A stretch of 64,000 nucleotides of DNA from Membranipora membranacea (Eukaryota > Bryozoa > Gymnolaemata > Cheilostomatida > Membraniporidae), in the NCBI GenBank assembly GCA_914767715.1, contig OU612072.1, positions 186,001 to 250,000 of the forward strand. The letters run 5' to 3'. A model generated the notes under the pieces. The model ran no database searches and was not told the origin of the DNA. It saw only the letters and a list, made by a program, of their open reading frames with translations. The position numbers and the translations under genes are program-made. Numbering within the stretch: the stretch's first letter is position 1; each line of letters begins with the position of its first letter. Positions 23,199 through 34,414 of this stretch are shown here, piece after piece.

Positions 23199-25984
23199 TC
23201 TGAGTAATTATTGTCACTTTCTCTGCCGTTTAGATTTTCACCGGATGAGATAATTAGTCTAATAAAACCCTTTAGGATGATCTATCTAGGCTTTCCTATC
23301 AGGCACTACGATCCAAAGTACAAGATGAGCTCCTGTGCTGTTGACTGATGAGCTCATCCGATGCTTCACTCACCTGCTCATCAGTTAAATGATGAGGCAG
23401 GGCGAAATAATAATTATTTTGATTTGAAAATAATTAAAACACACCGATCACTCATCATTTAGCACAAAACATAAATTTTAGTTGTTGAAATATTTCAGAT
23501 GGAACAATTACTTGCCAAGATTGATCGATATTATTCCCATTGGCACTGTGCCAGATATGATTTCCAGATATCAATCAATCTGCTCATAACAGGCGGAATA
23601 GTCCAGAATATCAGCACACAAAAAAACCAATTTGTTTACACCTGGCAGCTCCCCCATTTTCCAAAATAAAGGCTGACTCTATGTTCATAATTTTGGGAAA
23701 GCAAAACTACAGCTATGGTCACCTGTACATTGATTCTATTGTGGTTGTGTTTTCACTTGACCGATCCACTAACTGCAATACAAAACTTGTCTTAAGGTCT
23801 ACTCCTGTTACTCAATTGATTTATTAGTTGCGTACATTCTCCAATCAAATCGTAGTAAGGAAATCTACACAATGCAATATATCTCATAGGATATGCCTTT
23901 TTTCTCATATATTGTCATTGTAATACATAACTTTATAATTTAAGAGGCTCTGGGATGAAAATTATTTATTATATAACATATCTCAAAATTCATCAAGATG
24001 TGCAATGAGTTTTACTGGTCTATGATCTGCTATGTAATTGAGACAGGGCGAAATGAAGAATAAATTGTTCATCGTGTCGCTTGTCATAAAAAACCTTTAT
24101 ATCATAAAACAAATAAACCGTAAATTGCATTGTAAGCTTGAAAAAATTTGATTTAGGTGAAATAAAACTGCAATAGCATTTACGCGGAAAAAAATATTAT
24201 TAAATTTTGATTTTATATTTAATTTTATGATTATGCTTGCTTAGTGCAGATATATCGCGCCATTTACTATGTAGTAGAGAGTGAGTGTTAAACTCTGGTT
24301 TATCTTTAACTGATTCAATTTAGTATAGATTTTGGAAACTAGTGGATGCATATTTCACACAGACCACATGTTGTATAAGGGACACATTCATCTTTGAACA
24401 AATATGTCAGGGGATAATCAATGCTGTTAATTTTTCAGTGGACATTACCCAGGGCTTCTCATGGCTGTACCAGTAACTAGGATCACCTATGACTAAAAAT
24501 CAGATTCAAAAACTGTCAAAGAGAAATATACATGTATATTATGCTTTCAGCTGTGTAAAAAAAAGCAACACTTTAGGGGTTCTGATAAACCTGAACTTCA
24601 TGGTATAGCAGACAACAAGTAATCACCATCAATGTGAGCATAAAAAGTAGCAACATAACGCTGTAAAATGTGCTCGTAGAGCATAACAGTAGCAGTACAA
24701 CGCCGAAAGATGCTCTCAGTATTGACAGATAATCCAAAACAATAAATCATGATGACCATAAAAGCAAAAATGTCTAACTCAATCCTGGTGATAGATGGAC
24801 ATGTCATAATGAGAACACTCTGTACTTTGTATCTTTAAATAATGAATATAGACAGGCAGCTGTTGATATCTCATAATAACTGAGATTGCGTTATGTTGTA
24901 GATTTCAGCACATCAGGTCTGGTAGCAGATTTCAAACGCTCATTTATCACACCAGTGCCACGTCTGCTTTCTTTAGTGTCAATTTGACATTCATCTATTA
25001 CATGATGCCAATTTTCTCTAGATTTTATACCACTCAGGTTTGCTAGTTTTGTCTTGTGTCAGTGAGTTACCGAATATCATTTTTTCTTCCTCATGATACT
25101 GTAACTGTCTGATCTGCGTTCCAGTCACAATTAATATTATATAATATAATAACATAACTAAACCAAATTCAACTTATTGACAATGGATGTTTTTAAATTG
25201 CTAAGAGTACAATTATTGTAATTATCGTTCCACGCCCGGTACAATACTTGGAGTCATTCAGCAATCATAATTTTTCTCTAGAATCACTTGAAAACAGAGA
25301 CACATTAATGTTTACCTAAGTAGCAGCTCTATGAGAATGTGATGCTATTCACCAAACCAGTGCCCTGTTACTGGGGTCCCAAATATGAGATGTCCATTGT
25401 AAAGTTGCTGAAATATAGATATGCGGTTTTAATTCCATAAATACCAGTTAACTGTTTGATATATTGTCATGAGTATTCATCCTCATCATTAGCAACACAT
25501 CTTTCAACTTAATGTCAAACTTAAATTTTTACCTGCCTTCATGATCACGTTTCCATAATTATCTGTCAATACCAGCTTCTCTACCAACAAATAAAGAGAA
25601 ATAATAAAATCAGTCCTACCAGCAGTAAAAATTTATCTCTGCATGTGGAACCTTTCTTACTGAATCAAGTTTTATCTGCACATCTCCAAGTGATTGCAAA
25701 TAACTTTGTATGCGCTTGGAACACAATAAAATTCTATGCTAATTATGATATAAGGAGAGGATTGTACGTTATGTATCCATTATTAGATTGAGAGATGAAA
25801 GACATAATTAAAAATAATTTCAGAAGCTGTTTGAAACAACTTAAGGTTAATAGATTATACGCAGAAAATAATATTGTTGTGTCATATCATATCAATCGTC
25901 GATTCAAGCATATTTTGAAGTTATGTTATATCGTCAGTCTTGTATCATCACCAGAGGAATCTAAACCCAACAGCAGGTGCGCCG
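23199..25984. other. AT-rich spacer upstream of TFP-3 and TFP-4
   Basis: No gene was recognised. Two loosely similar stretches with CAGGGCGAAAT occur near 23398 and 24049. Open frames at 23065-23253, 24598-24807 and 25795-26073 lack support; the last runs into the 17-bp array. Confidence 0.45.
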
Positions 25985-28728
25985 TCAGGTATACATATCT
26001 GTTAGGTGTCTATATCTGTGAGGTATCTATATCTGTTAGGTATCTATATCTGTTAGGTATCTATATCTGTTAGGTATCTATATCTGTTAGGTATCTATAT
26101 CTGTTAGGTATCTATATCTGTTAGGTATCTATATCTGTCAGGTATCTATATCTGTTAGGTATCTATATCTGTAAGGTATCTATATCTGTCAGGTATCTAT
26201 ATCTGTTAGATATCTATATCTGTCAGGTATCTATATCTGTCAGGTATCTATATCTGTCATCTGTTAGGTGTCTATATCTGTCAGGTATCTATATCTGTTA
26301 GGTATCTATATCTGTTAGGTATCTATATCTGTTAGGTATCTATATCTGTTAGGTATCTATATCTGTTAGGTATCTATATCTGTTAGGTATCTATATCTGT
26401 TAGGTATCTATATCTGTTAGGTATCTATATCTGTTAGGTATCTATATCTGTTAGGTATCTATATCTGTCAGGTATCTATATCTGTCAGGTATCTATATCT
26501 GTTAGGTATCTATATCTGTCAGGTATCTATATCTGTCAGGTATCTATATCTGTCAGGTATCTATATATGTTAGGTGTCTATATCTGTCAGGTATCTATAT
26601 CTGTTAGGTATCTATATCTGTTAGGTATCTATATCTGTTAGGTATCTATATCTGTTAGGTATCTATATCTGTTAGGTATCTATATCTGTTAGGTATCTAT
26701 ATCTGTTAGGTATCTATATCTGTTAGGTATCTATATCTGTTAGGTATCTATATCTGTTAGGTATCTATATCTGTCAGGTATCTATATCTGTCAGGTATCT
26801 ATATCTGTTAGGTATCTATATCTGTCAGGTATCTATATCTGTCAGGTATCTATATCTGTCAGGTATCTATATATGTTAGGTATCTATATCTGTTAGGTAT
26901 CTATATCTGTAAGGTATCTATATCTGTTAGGTATCTATATCTGTTAGGTATCTATATCTGTCAGGTATCTATATCTGTCAGGTATCTATATCTGTCAGGT
27001 ATCTATATCTGTCAGGTATCTATATCTGTTAGGTATCTATATCTGTCAGGTATCTATATCTGTCAGGTATCTATATCTGTTAGGTATCTATATCTGTTAG
27101 GTATCTATATCCGTCAGGTATCTATATCTGTTAGGTATCTATATCTGTCAGGTATCTATATCTGTCAGGTATCTATATCTGTCAGGTATCTATATCTGTT
27201 AGGTATCTATATCTGTTAGGTATCTATATCTGTTAGGTATCTATATCTGTCAGGTATCTATATCTGTCAGGTATCTATATCTGTTAGGTATCTATATCTG
27301 TTAGGTATCTATATATGTTAGGTATCTATATCTGTTAGGTATCTATATCTGTTAGGTATCTATATCTGTCAGGTATCTATATCTGTCAGGTATCTATATC
27401 TGTTAGGTATCTATATCTGTTAGGTATCTATATCTGTTAGGTATCTATATCTGTTAGGTATCTATATCTGTTAGGTATCTATATCTGTTAGGTATCTATA
27501 TCTGTCAGGTATCTATATCTGTCAGGTATCTATATCTGTTAGGTATCTATATCTGTCAGGTATCTATATCTGTCAGGTATCTATATCTGTCAGGTATCTA
27601 TATATGTTAGGTATCTATATCTGTTAGGTATCTATATCTGTTAGGTATCTATATCTGTTAGGTATCTATATCTGTTAGGTATCTATATCTGTTAGGTATC
27701 TATATCTGTTGGGTATCTATATCTGTTGGGTATCTATATCTGTTGGGTATCTATATCTGTTAGGTATCTATATCTGTTAGGTATCTATATCTGTTAGGTA
27801 TCTATATCTGTCAGGTATCTATATCTGTCAGGTATCTATATCTGTCAGGTATCTATATCTGTCAGGTATCTATATCTGTTAGGTATCTATATCTGTCAGG
27901 TATCTATATCTGTCAGGTATCTATATCTGTTAGGTATCTATATCTGTTAGGTATCTATATCTGTTAGGTATCTATATCTGTTAGGTATCTATATCTGTTA
28001 GGTATCTATATCTGTTAGGTATCTATATCTGTCAGGTATCTATATCTGTCAGGTATCTATATCTGTCAGGTATCTATATCTGTCAGGTATCTATATCTGT
28101 TAGGTATCTATATCTGTCAGGTATCTATATCTGTCAGGTATCTATATCTGTTAGGTATCTATATCTGTTAGGTATCTATATCTGTTAGGTATCTATATCT
28201 GTTAGGTATCTATATCTGTCAGGTATCTATATCTGTTAGGTATCTATATCTGTCAGGTATCTATATCTGTTAGGTATCTATATCTGTTAGGTATCTATAT
28301 CCGTCAGGTATCTATATCTGTTAGGTATCTATATATGTTAGGTATCTATATCTGTTAGGTATCTATATCTGTTAGGTATCTATATCTGTTAGGTATCTAT
28401 ATCTGTTAGGTATCTATATCTGTTAGGTATCTATATCTGTCAGGTATCTATATCTGTTAGGTATCTATATCTGTTAGGTATCTATATCTGTCAGGTATCT
28501 ATATCTGTTAGGTATCTATATCTGTTAGGTATCTATATCTGTCAGGTATCTATATCTGTTAGGTATCTATATCTGTTAGGTATCTATATCTGTGAGGTAT
28601 CTATATCTGTTAGGTATCTATATCTGTTAGGTATCTATATCTGTTAGGTATCTATATCCGTCAGGTATCTATATCTGTTAGGTATCTATATCCGTTAGGT
28701 ATCTATATCTGTTAGGTATCTATATCTC
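25985..28728. repeat. 17-bp minisatellite (TAGGTATCTATATCTGT), about 160 copies
   Basis: A 2.7 kb array of a 17-bp unit, with TTAGG and TCAGG as the two main variants and rarer GTGAG, TTGGG, TCCGT and ATATATGT forms. Blocks of variants recur in the same order (for example ATATATGT near 26563 and 26869, exactly 306 bp or 18 units apart, and again near 27600), so a higher-order repeat is present. It ends 48 bases before the TFP-4 ATG. Confidence 0.97.
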
Positions 28729-28775
28729 TATCACCGTCAGAGGCCAGAGGTATCTATAACTGTTAGATCTTAGAG

Positions 28776-29599
28776 ATGAGTCCTGTAGGAGTTATACTTC
28801 TACTGTTTGGTAAGTAGCCAGTAAGATGTTAACAAAGTATATTCATGTACATAATTGTGTATCTTAGTTGTACTATCCATGATATGAATATTGCTGTGTA
28901 TTGATACTGATGTATTTAGATGTGTATATTGATGTATATTGCTGTATATTGCCTTGTATTGCCGTGTATTCACATATATAGTTATATATTATAGTTGCAC
29001 TATCTATCATATGTGGATCAGCTGCTCTATCATGTTATGAATGTTACGGCAGTGATGATTGTACAGACAAATATGCAACTCCTTCTTCTCATACGAAGAC
29101 ATGTACTAAGGCCGGATCATGTGTTAAACTTATCAGTATAATGGAACTGTTTGGAGTAGAGTTTACAGTAAGTCAAAAGTCTGCCGTAGTTTTTCCAAGT
29201 ATAGACATGTTATCAGTAAAATTGGTCTGGCCTTTTACATACAATACTTAGAATCTTTTTTTTTGTACCGTGACTATAAAATTCATAGTTATATTATTGT
29301 ATTATGCATTATGTATTATTTGTTATGTATATCATGTATTATTGAATTATTGTATTATGTATTATGTGTTTTATTACATTATGTATTACTGTATTATGTA
29401 TGTATAATGTGTATTATTATTATTGTATGTTTTATCATATTATGATTATCTTTATTCTGACGTTTGATTTTCACACGAGTGTTAAAGGGCAACCAAATCT
29501 ATTCTTTGTAAGATATGATGTCTGATTAGCATATGACAGTAACAATGTGTTTTGTTTTAATTATGTGTATTATTATATTATGTTGATCGATTGATTGAT

Positions 29600-29696
<97 letters not shown>

Positions 29697-30813
29697 TGTA
29701 TTCTATCACTAACTGTAAAAGTTGCGAGAAAAAGGTTGCTGGTACACGTACTCTGCTTAAAAAATAATGAAGTTGCCTTGCATGCAAAAATAGTATCATT
29801 AAAAAGTAGTTAAAAACTGTATTACTAATAACGGCACATGTGTCTTAAATAGTAGTCTTTGCCCCAGGCAGTGCGGTATTTAGGGTGCCTAAGCCGACCG
29901 TAGTTGTGTTCGTCATCAGTGAATATCTGCATTACACAATTTTTTATGTATTGTTGTATTATGTGTTATTGTATTATGCATTATGGTATTATGTTTTATT
30001 GTATTATGATGTATTATTGTATTATTGTATTATTGTATCATGTATGTATTATTGTATCTGACAGGTTTACAGTCGATTTTGTGGTAAAGATTTCACTAAC
30101 AAGATCTGTGAGAGTCCCAAAAAGGATACTTCTATCGGCTTTGTGATCGAGAAGACTGAGTGCTCATGTAACGCTGATTACTGTAACAGCGGGGACGGTC
30201 TGAGGATGTCCGCTTTACTTCTACATCTTATAGTATCAGGTGAGAACTCAGGCAATGTGTAATACCCTCCTAGTCTTACCTTAGCTACATGTGTGAACTC
30301 AGGCTATAAGGCTAAGCTCCCGGGACTTATCATGGGGAATGTGAGATATCAGGTTATTAGTCAACCCCCTACCAATTCTTATTATAGCAGAAATAAGATC
30401 CTGGGCTACCGGCCAAATCCATACCACATACCATCAAATCAACAGGTTAACTGTCGGGCTATGTGCCTTACACCCTCAACTAATCTTAGCAACAGATAAG
30501 CTCTCGAGCTACCGTATTGTGTTGTGTGTCTTGTATATGTAAAGCTACACCAGTACACAAAATGAAATCTCAGGTGTTGTATTAGTTAGCTTTTTTACTA
30601 ATATCAAGTCTCAATCCATCAAGATGCTGTCTTAACTAAAACACTACTTGGGCCTTGAAGGTTATACATGATTGTAGGTTTGTGTTTAGTTCAGTGTTTA
30701 ACATTATTTGCTGCACTTTTACATGTACATTTCTTGTTGTCCTTCTTTGCTCTTCTCTCCTCAGCCACATTCTTATTATGTTTACAGCTAGCTTCACTAA
30801 GCTGCTGTTATAA
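28776..30813 (+). CDS. TFP-4: Ly6/uPAR three-finger protein, probably GPI-anchored, 4 exons
   Basis: Join 28776-28809, 28995-29167, 30065-30239 and 30788-30813 (408 nt, 135 aa). Exon 1 encodes MSPVGVILLLF, exon 2 completes the signal peptide and opens the domain at LSCYEC. Ten cysteines: CYEC, DDC, KTC, GSC, RFC, KIC, CSC, YCN. The tail is MSALLLHLIVS-ASFTKLLL. Exon sizes (34/173/175/26) are identical to TFP-5, its inverted duplicate. The last exon could instead begin at 30765 (acceptor CTCTCCTCAG), which would add seven residues and change the frame, ending at 30820. I prefer 30788 because TFP-5 uses the matching acceptor. The 17-bp array lies directly upstream and probably includes or borders the promoter. 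Confidence 0.85.
29583..29697. repeat. (TTGA)n microsatellite
   Basis: About 28 tetranucleotide units with a few ATCGAT interruptions at the left. It is in intron 2 of TFP-4. Confidence 0.95.
30240..30530. repeat. Left copy of inverted duplication (intron 3 part)
   Basis: Intron 3 sequence from the TFP-4 donor to about 30520 is matched in reverse complement by 34780-35004 beside TFP-5. Shared words include GTGAGAACTCAGGC, GAGATATCAGGTTAT and AGAAATAAGATCCT. A short extra segment here repeats GTGAACTCAGGCTATAAG (30293), suggesting a small local duplication in this copy. Confidence 0.75.
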
Positions 30814-31328
30814 GATCTAACACAGAGAATACCGGAGGGTTAGCCAGAATGAGAAGTCTATAATATGTACGACACAAGGCTGTCAGCAGCTTCATGTAAA
30901 TCTATTTACGCTCGTGCCTTTACTTTAAGCTTAACATTGTACCACTACAGAATAATACAATAAAAATACAGGAAAAAAAATATCAGACATTCATCAAACA
31001 CTATAAGCCCTTGTGCGGCGTTATGATTATCTTGATATTCGACAGTTGCAAGTTTTTTAGTTGTCTTCTCTCTTGGCATGGGAGGATAATTCTCATGTGG
31101 TGAATATATAGCAAATTAAATTTAAACTTGGGATAAAATTTAGTACCAGATAATATGGAAAAGGAATACATGTATATACATGTAATGTACATATTTTCTA
31201 TATGATATAACAAATACTTATTTAATCCATATTGCTTTTGATACCCTTCAACACAAAAACAAAAGCCTCAACTCTGAATCACAGAGTAGTAACCTTACTC
31301 CGTTACTGAATTTGTCTCACTGTCTCAC

Positions 31329-31482
31329 TGTTGTGTATCATATGTCCTATGTTGTGTATCATATGTCCTATGTTGTGTATCATATGTCCTATGTTGTGTA
31401 TCATATGTCCTATGTTGTGTATCATATGTCCTATGTTGTGTATCATATGTCCTATGTTGTGTATCATATGTCCTATGTTGCG
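31329..31482. repeat. 21-bp minisatellite, about 7 copies
   Basis: Perfect copies of a unit containing TTGTGTATCATATGTCC. Length divisible by three keeps several frames open (false MSYVVYH and MLCIICP repeats). Confidence 0.95.
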
Positions 31483-31816
31483 AATCAGTCAATTAAAACT
31501 GATTGATAATCTTTTGCGGAAGGTATTAAAAAATTATTAATCAGCATAATATTTCTTTCTTCATCCACCTGGTCTGATTTGATCGCCCTATTTAACGGGC
31601 CAGCTTAATCTTGATTGGCTTGTGTGGGGAAGTGACCCTATTCCCTTGCCTGCCATAGCCAGCTGATCTCCAAGTAGGTAGAGTTGGATCTCTATACTGG
31701 GTGTGAGCGTACAGTACACAGTATACAGTAGAGCTAATTCATGGTTCCGAACGTAATAGACCTGTGTTGTGTCACCTGACATACCAGGAAGTAAAAATCA
31801 GTTTCACAGAATCTCA

Positions 31817-32660
31817 CTATAACTCACTGAATGTGAGATCTTCTCTACATTAGGAAGTTATAATAGTCATTGCCACTTTCTTAGTATGAATCTTTGTGTC
31901 TGAGACTAGTAACCCCCTACTACAACATATCCATCAGGAAGAGATAACAACAACAATGTAGAAATGTATTCGAAGAAAGTTTGGGGTTGTGTCAGGAGTT
32001 GTCCCTTATTATAGCGGGCGCTGAACAGATGAATAAATATATCATTAAAATAAAGAGAAATAATAATATTCCAGCTTTGAATTTTGAATATCATATAAAT
32101 CCAACCTGAAAATATTGATTGCAGAAAAAAATTCAGAATGACATTTATATATATTTTATGTTATTGTAATACAAAACAATTCTATATTTAATACAATATC
32201 TTAATATATATATGGAATTTTTTTGCAAAACAAATTTAGCTGCATATTTCAAGACACCTTCCTTCCTGACACTGAATTTCATTATGATTGATCAGGTTTT
32301 TATAATTTAATGTATTATCATTTAATTCTAATTGTATTAAAAATTAAGATTTTCCAATACTTTTTTATTTCAGCATATAGGTCAGGTTTTATGATTACTG
32401 AATAAAAATATCAATTGTAGTTTGCAGAAACCGAGGAGTTTTTACAGCAAAAGGTCTCATCTGCTTCCTTTATGGCTTATATAAATTTTTGCAAAAGTAT
32501 GGTGCCATCTGTAAATAATCAAGGGTGATTACTCCGAAAAACACAACCCCAATGAATGTGACATCTTCTTTACATTATAAGGTTATAATGTTTATTGCCC
32601 CACTTTCTTAGATTGCCTGCTTGTGTCCGGGATGAGTAATCCCCTCAGTAATAGGATATA
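31817..32660. repeat. Diverged direct repeat pair of about 115 bp
   Basis: Blocks at 31817-31930 and 32540-32660 share, in order, AATGTGA, ATCTTCT, TACATTA, TTATAAT, TTGCC, CACTTTCTTAG, TTGTGTC and GTAA..CCCC. They are about 720 bp apart in the same orientation, and are likely two old insertions of one repeat. Confidence 0.5.
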
Positions 32661-34081
32661 GGGCACCATGTGAGCTTTCATAGGGCCAGAACGATCTTTT
32701 ACTTTTTATTTCGTTTTTTATATTTCAATATTTAGACAATTATACTAGTTTTTAGCTTTCTGCCCCACCCATGTTTGATAACATTGACTTGTGATAGAAT
32801 TAGATTAAATTCTATGAAGGATAAGAGTTTAAGACTCTTCAGGAAAATTTGAGACTTTGCTTGTATTGTGACTCAGATCTGTATCTCTCATAACAATGGA
32901 TACAACAGCTCTAACAGGGAGAGATAACAACAGCTCTAACAGGGAGAGATATTATTTATTATTATCTGCCTGACTTAATATTGCTAGTACTTCCTTTGAT
33001 CCTCTATTATACTCCTGTATTTTTATGTGGATCTATTTTTAATTTTGATGCTCGTTTATAATAGAAAGTGGCTCTCTTATAACATTACCTGCCGATAAGC
33101 GTCCTACCTGCCGATAAGCGTCCTACTAGCAGTTTTATTAAGGTAATATCTCTGACAGCGGATACTAACCTTTCAATCTACTGTCATATGTACTACTGCT
33201 TGGTAAAAGTTCCACACTGCTATGAGTTCCTGTTTACTATTTGTTATGATAGCTGCAGTTTTTGACAGATCCAGCATTGTGAAAAGAGACTCACTTATTT
33301 CATGAATTCAGATGACTGCTATATCACTTTCATGTTAGAGGTATCCCAGAATGCAATGATCTGCAATGAATCTAAATTAAGCCTGAACAGACAACTTTGA
33401 AGCAATTCACATTGTTAAAACTTAGTGATTATCTGCTACTTAATATTTGGTAATTTGTGCTAAATGTGTTTCTGAAAATAATTGATAGCAGGCTGTATCT
33501 AGTTCTCCCACCTGACCCACCTTCTCTGAACCCTGACATACACTGCGTGTCCATAGGGCTATATACTGATCCTTGATACATCAAGTGTAGATAAGCCAAT
33601 CATTAATAAAACAAGAAATATAACTGAGGTAATAGATGCTTGCCTTTTCTTTTTTAACACAGTTATTTAAAAATTGATTATGTAGCATTTTATTTACCAT
33701 GTTAGATTTAGGGTAGATGTAGGTTAATAAGACTCCATTTACGTATACTGATTTTGTATTGAAAGGTATAGAAATAATACAATGAGAAAATATAAACACT
33801 TATCATACTATTTTTGTTAATTCATTTTGATATCAAGCCGTCGTACTCCGTACTACAAATATAAGTCAAATCAGGACCATTTACGTAGTTTAGGAAAAAT
33901 GGTAGGCAGGCAAAAACCCTTGAGGGTGTGATGTAACACCAGTTGGGTATAGCAAACTCCTCCTGAGCCCCCGTCCCCAGCCTCCAAAACGTTTGAATGA
34001 TATAAATAGCAAACGGAATTCCCAGCAGAGCTGATTGTGACATGTAGCAGTCAGTTAGAGCATTATTAGGCCATCCTATTT

Positions 34082-34131
34082 AGCTTTCTAGGGGAAGCAG
34101 AGCCTTCCTGCCTCTCATAGAACTACGGGCC
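34082..34131. mobile_element. hAT-like end fragment
   Basis: GCTTTCTAGGGGAAGCAG followed by TAGAACTACGGGCCTGA is a shortened relative of the 16258-16487 element, with both ends brought together in inverted orientation. Confidence 0.45.
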
Positions 34132-34414
34132 TGATTGATGAAATACATACAGTATAAGTGTTATCTTATCATGATAAGAGAGAGAACAACTCCAAAGCTT
34201 TTGAAAGAGGTTACTAATCAAACTTGAGTGGACTATGATATTGTGCCATATAACAACGGCCATACAACGCTGGTCATTTAACAGCTCAAAATATAAAATG
34301 TGAATTTGAAATTGAAATACAAACGTGGAGAGAATTGACATGAAGCTATATGTATTATATTTTATGGATGTTACCCCCTGTCCTTATCCTCTCTCTATCC
34401 GCCTCTGTGAGATC

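Larger units (their letters stand above)
30821..34414. other. Spacer between the tail-to-tail genes TFP-4 and TFP-5
   Basis: No gene was recognised. It holds a 21-bp tandem array (31329-31482), a diverged direct repeat pair (31817-31930 and 32540-32660), short doublets at 32905-32950 and 33087-33125, and a hAT-like end fragment at 34082-34131. Open frames at 31001-31213, 33581-33799, 33822-34043 and 34123-34341 (-) look like chance. Confidence 0.45.

Noticed and set aside
25985-28728. CRISPR-like array
   Set aside because: Units are directly adjacent with no unique spacers, in a eukaryotic intron-bearing context; it is a minisatellite.
30765-30820. Alternative last exon of TFP-4
   Set aside because: The acceptor is good and the tail hydrophobic, but the TFP-5 counterpart supports the acceptor 23 bases further on, with the same 26-base exon as TFP-1 and TFP-5.
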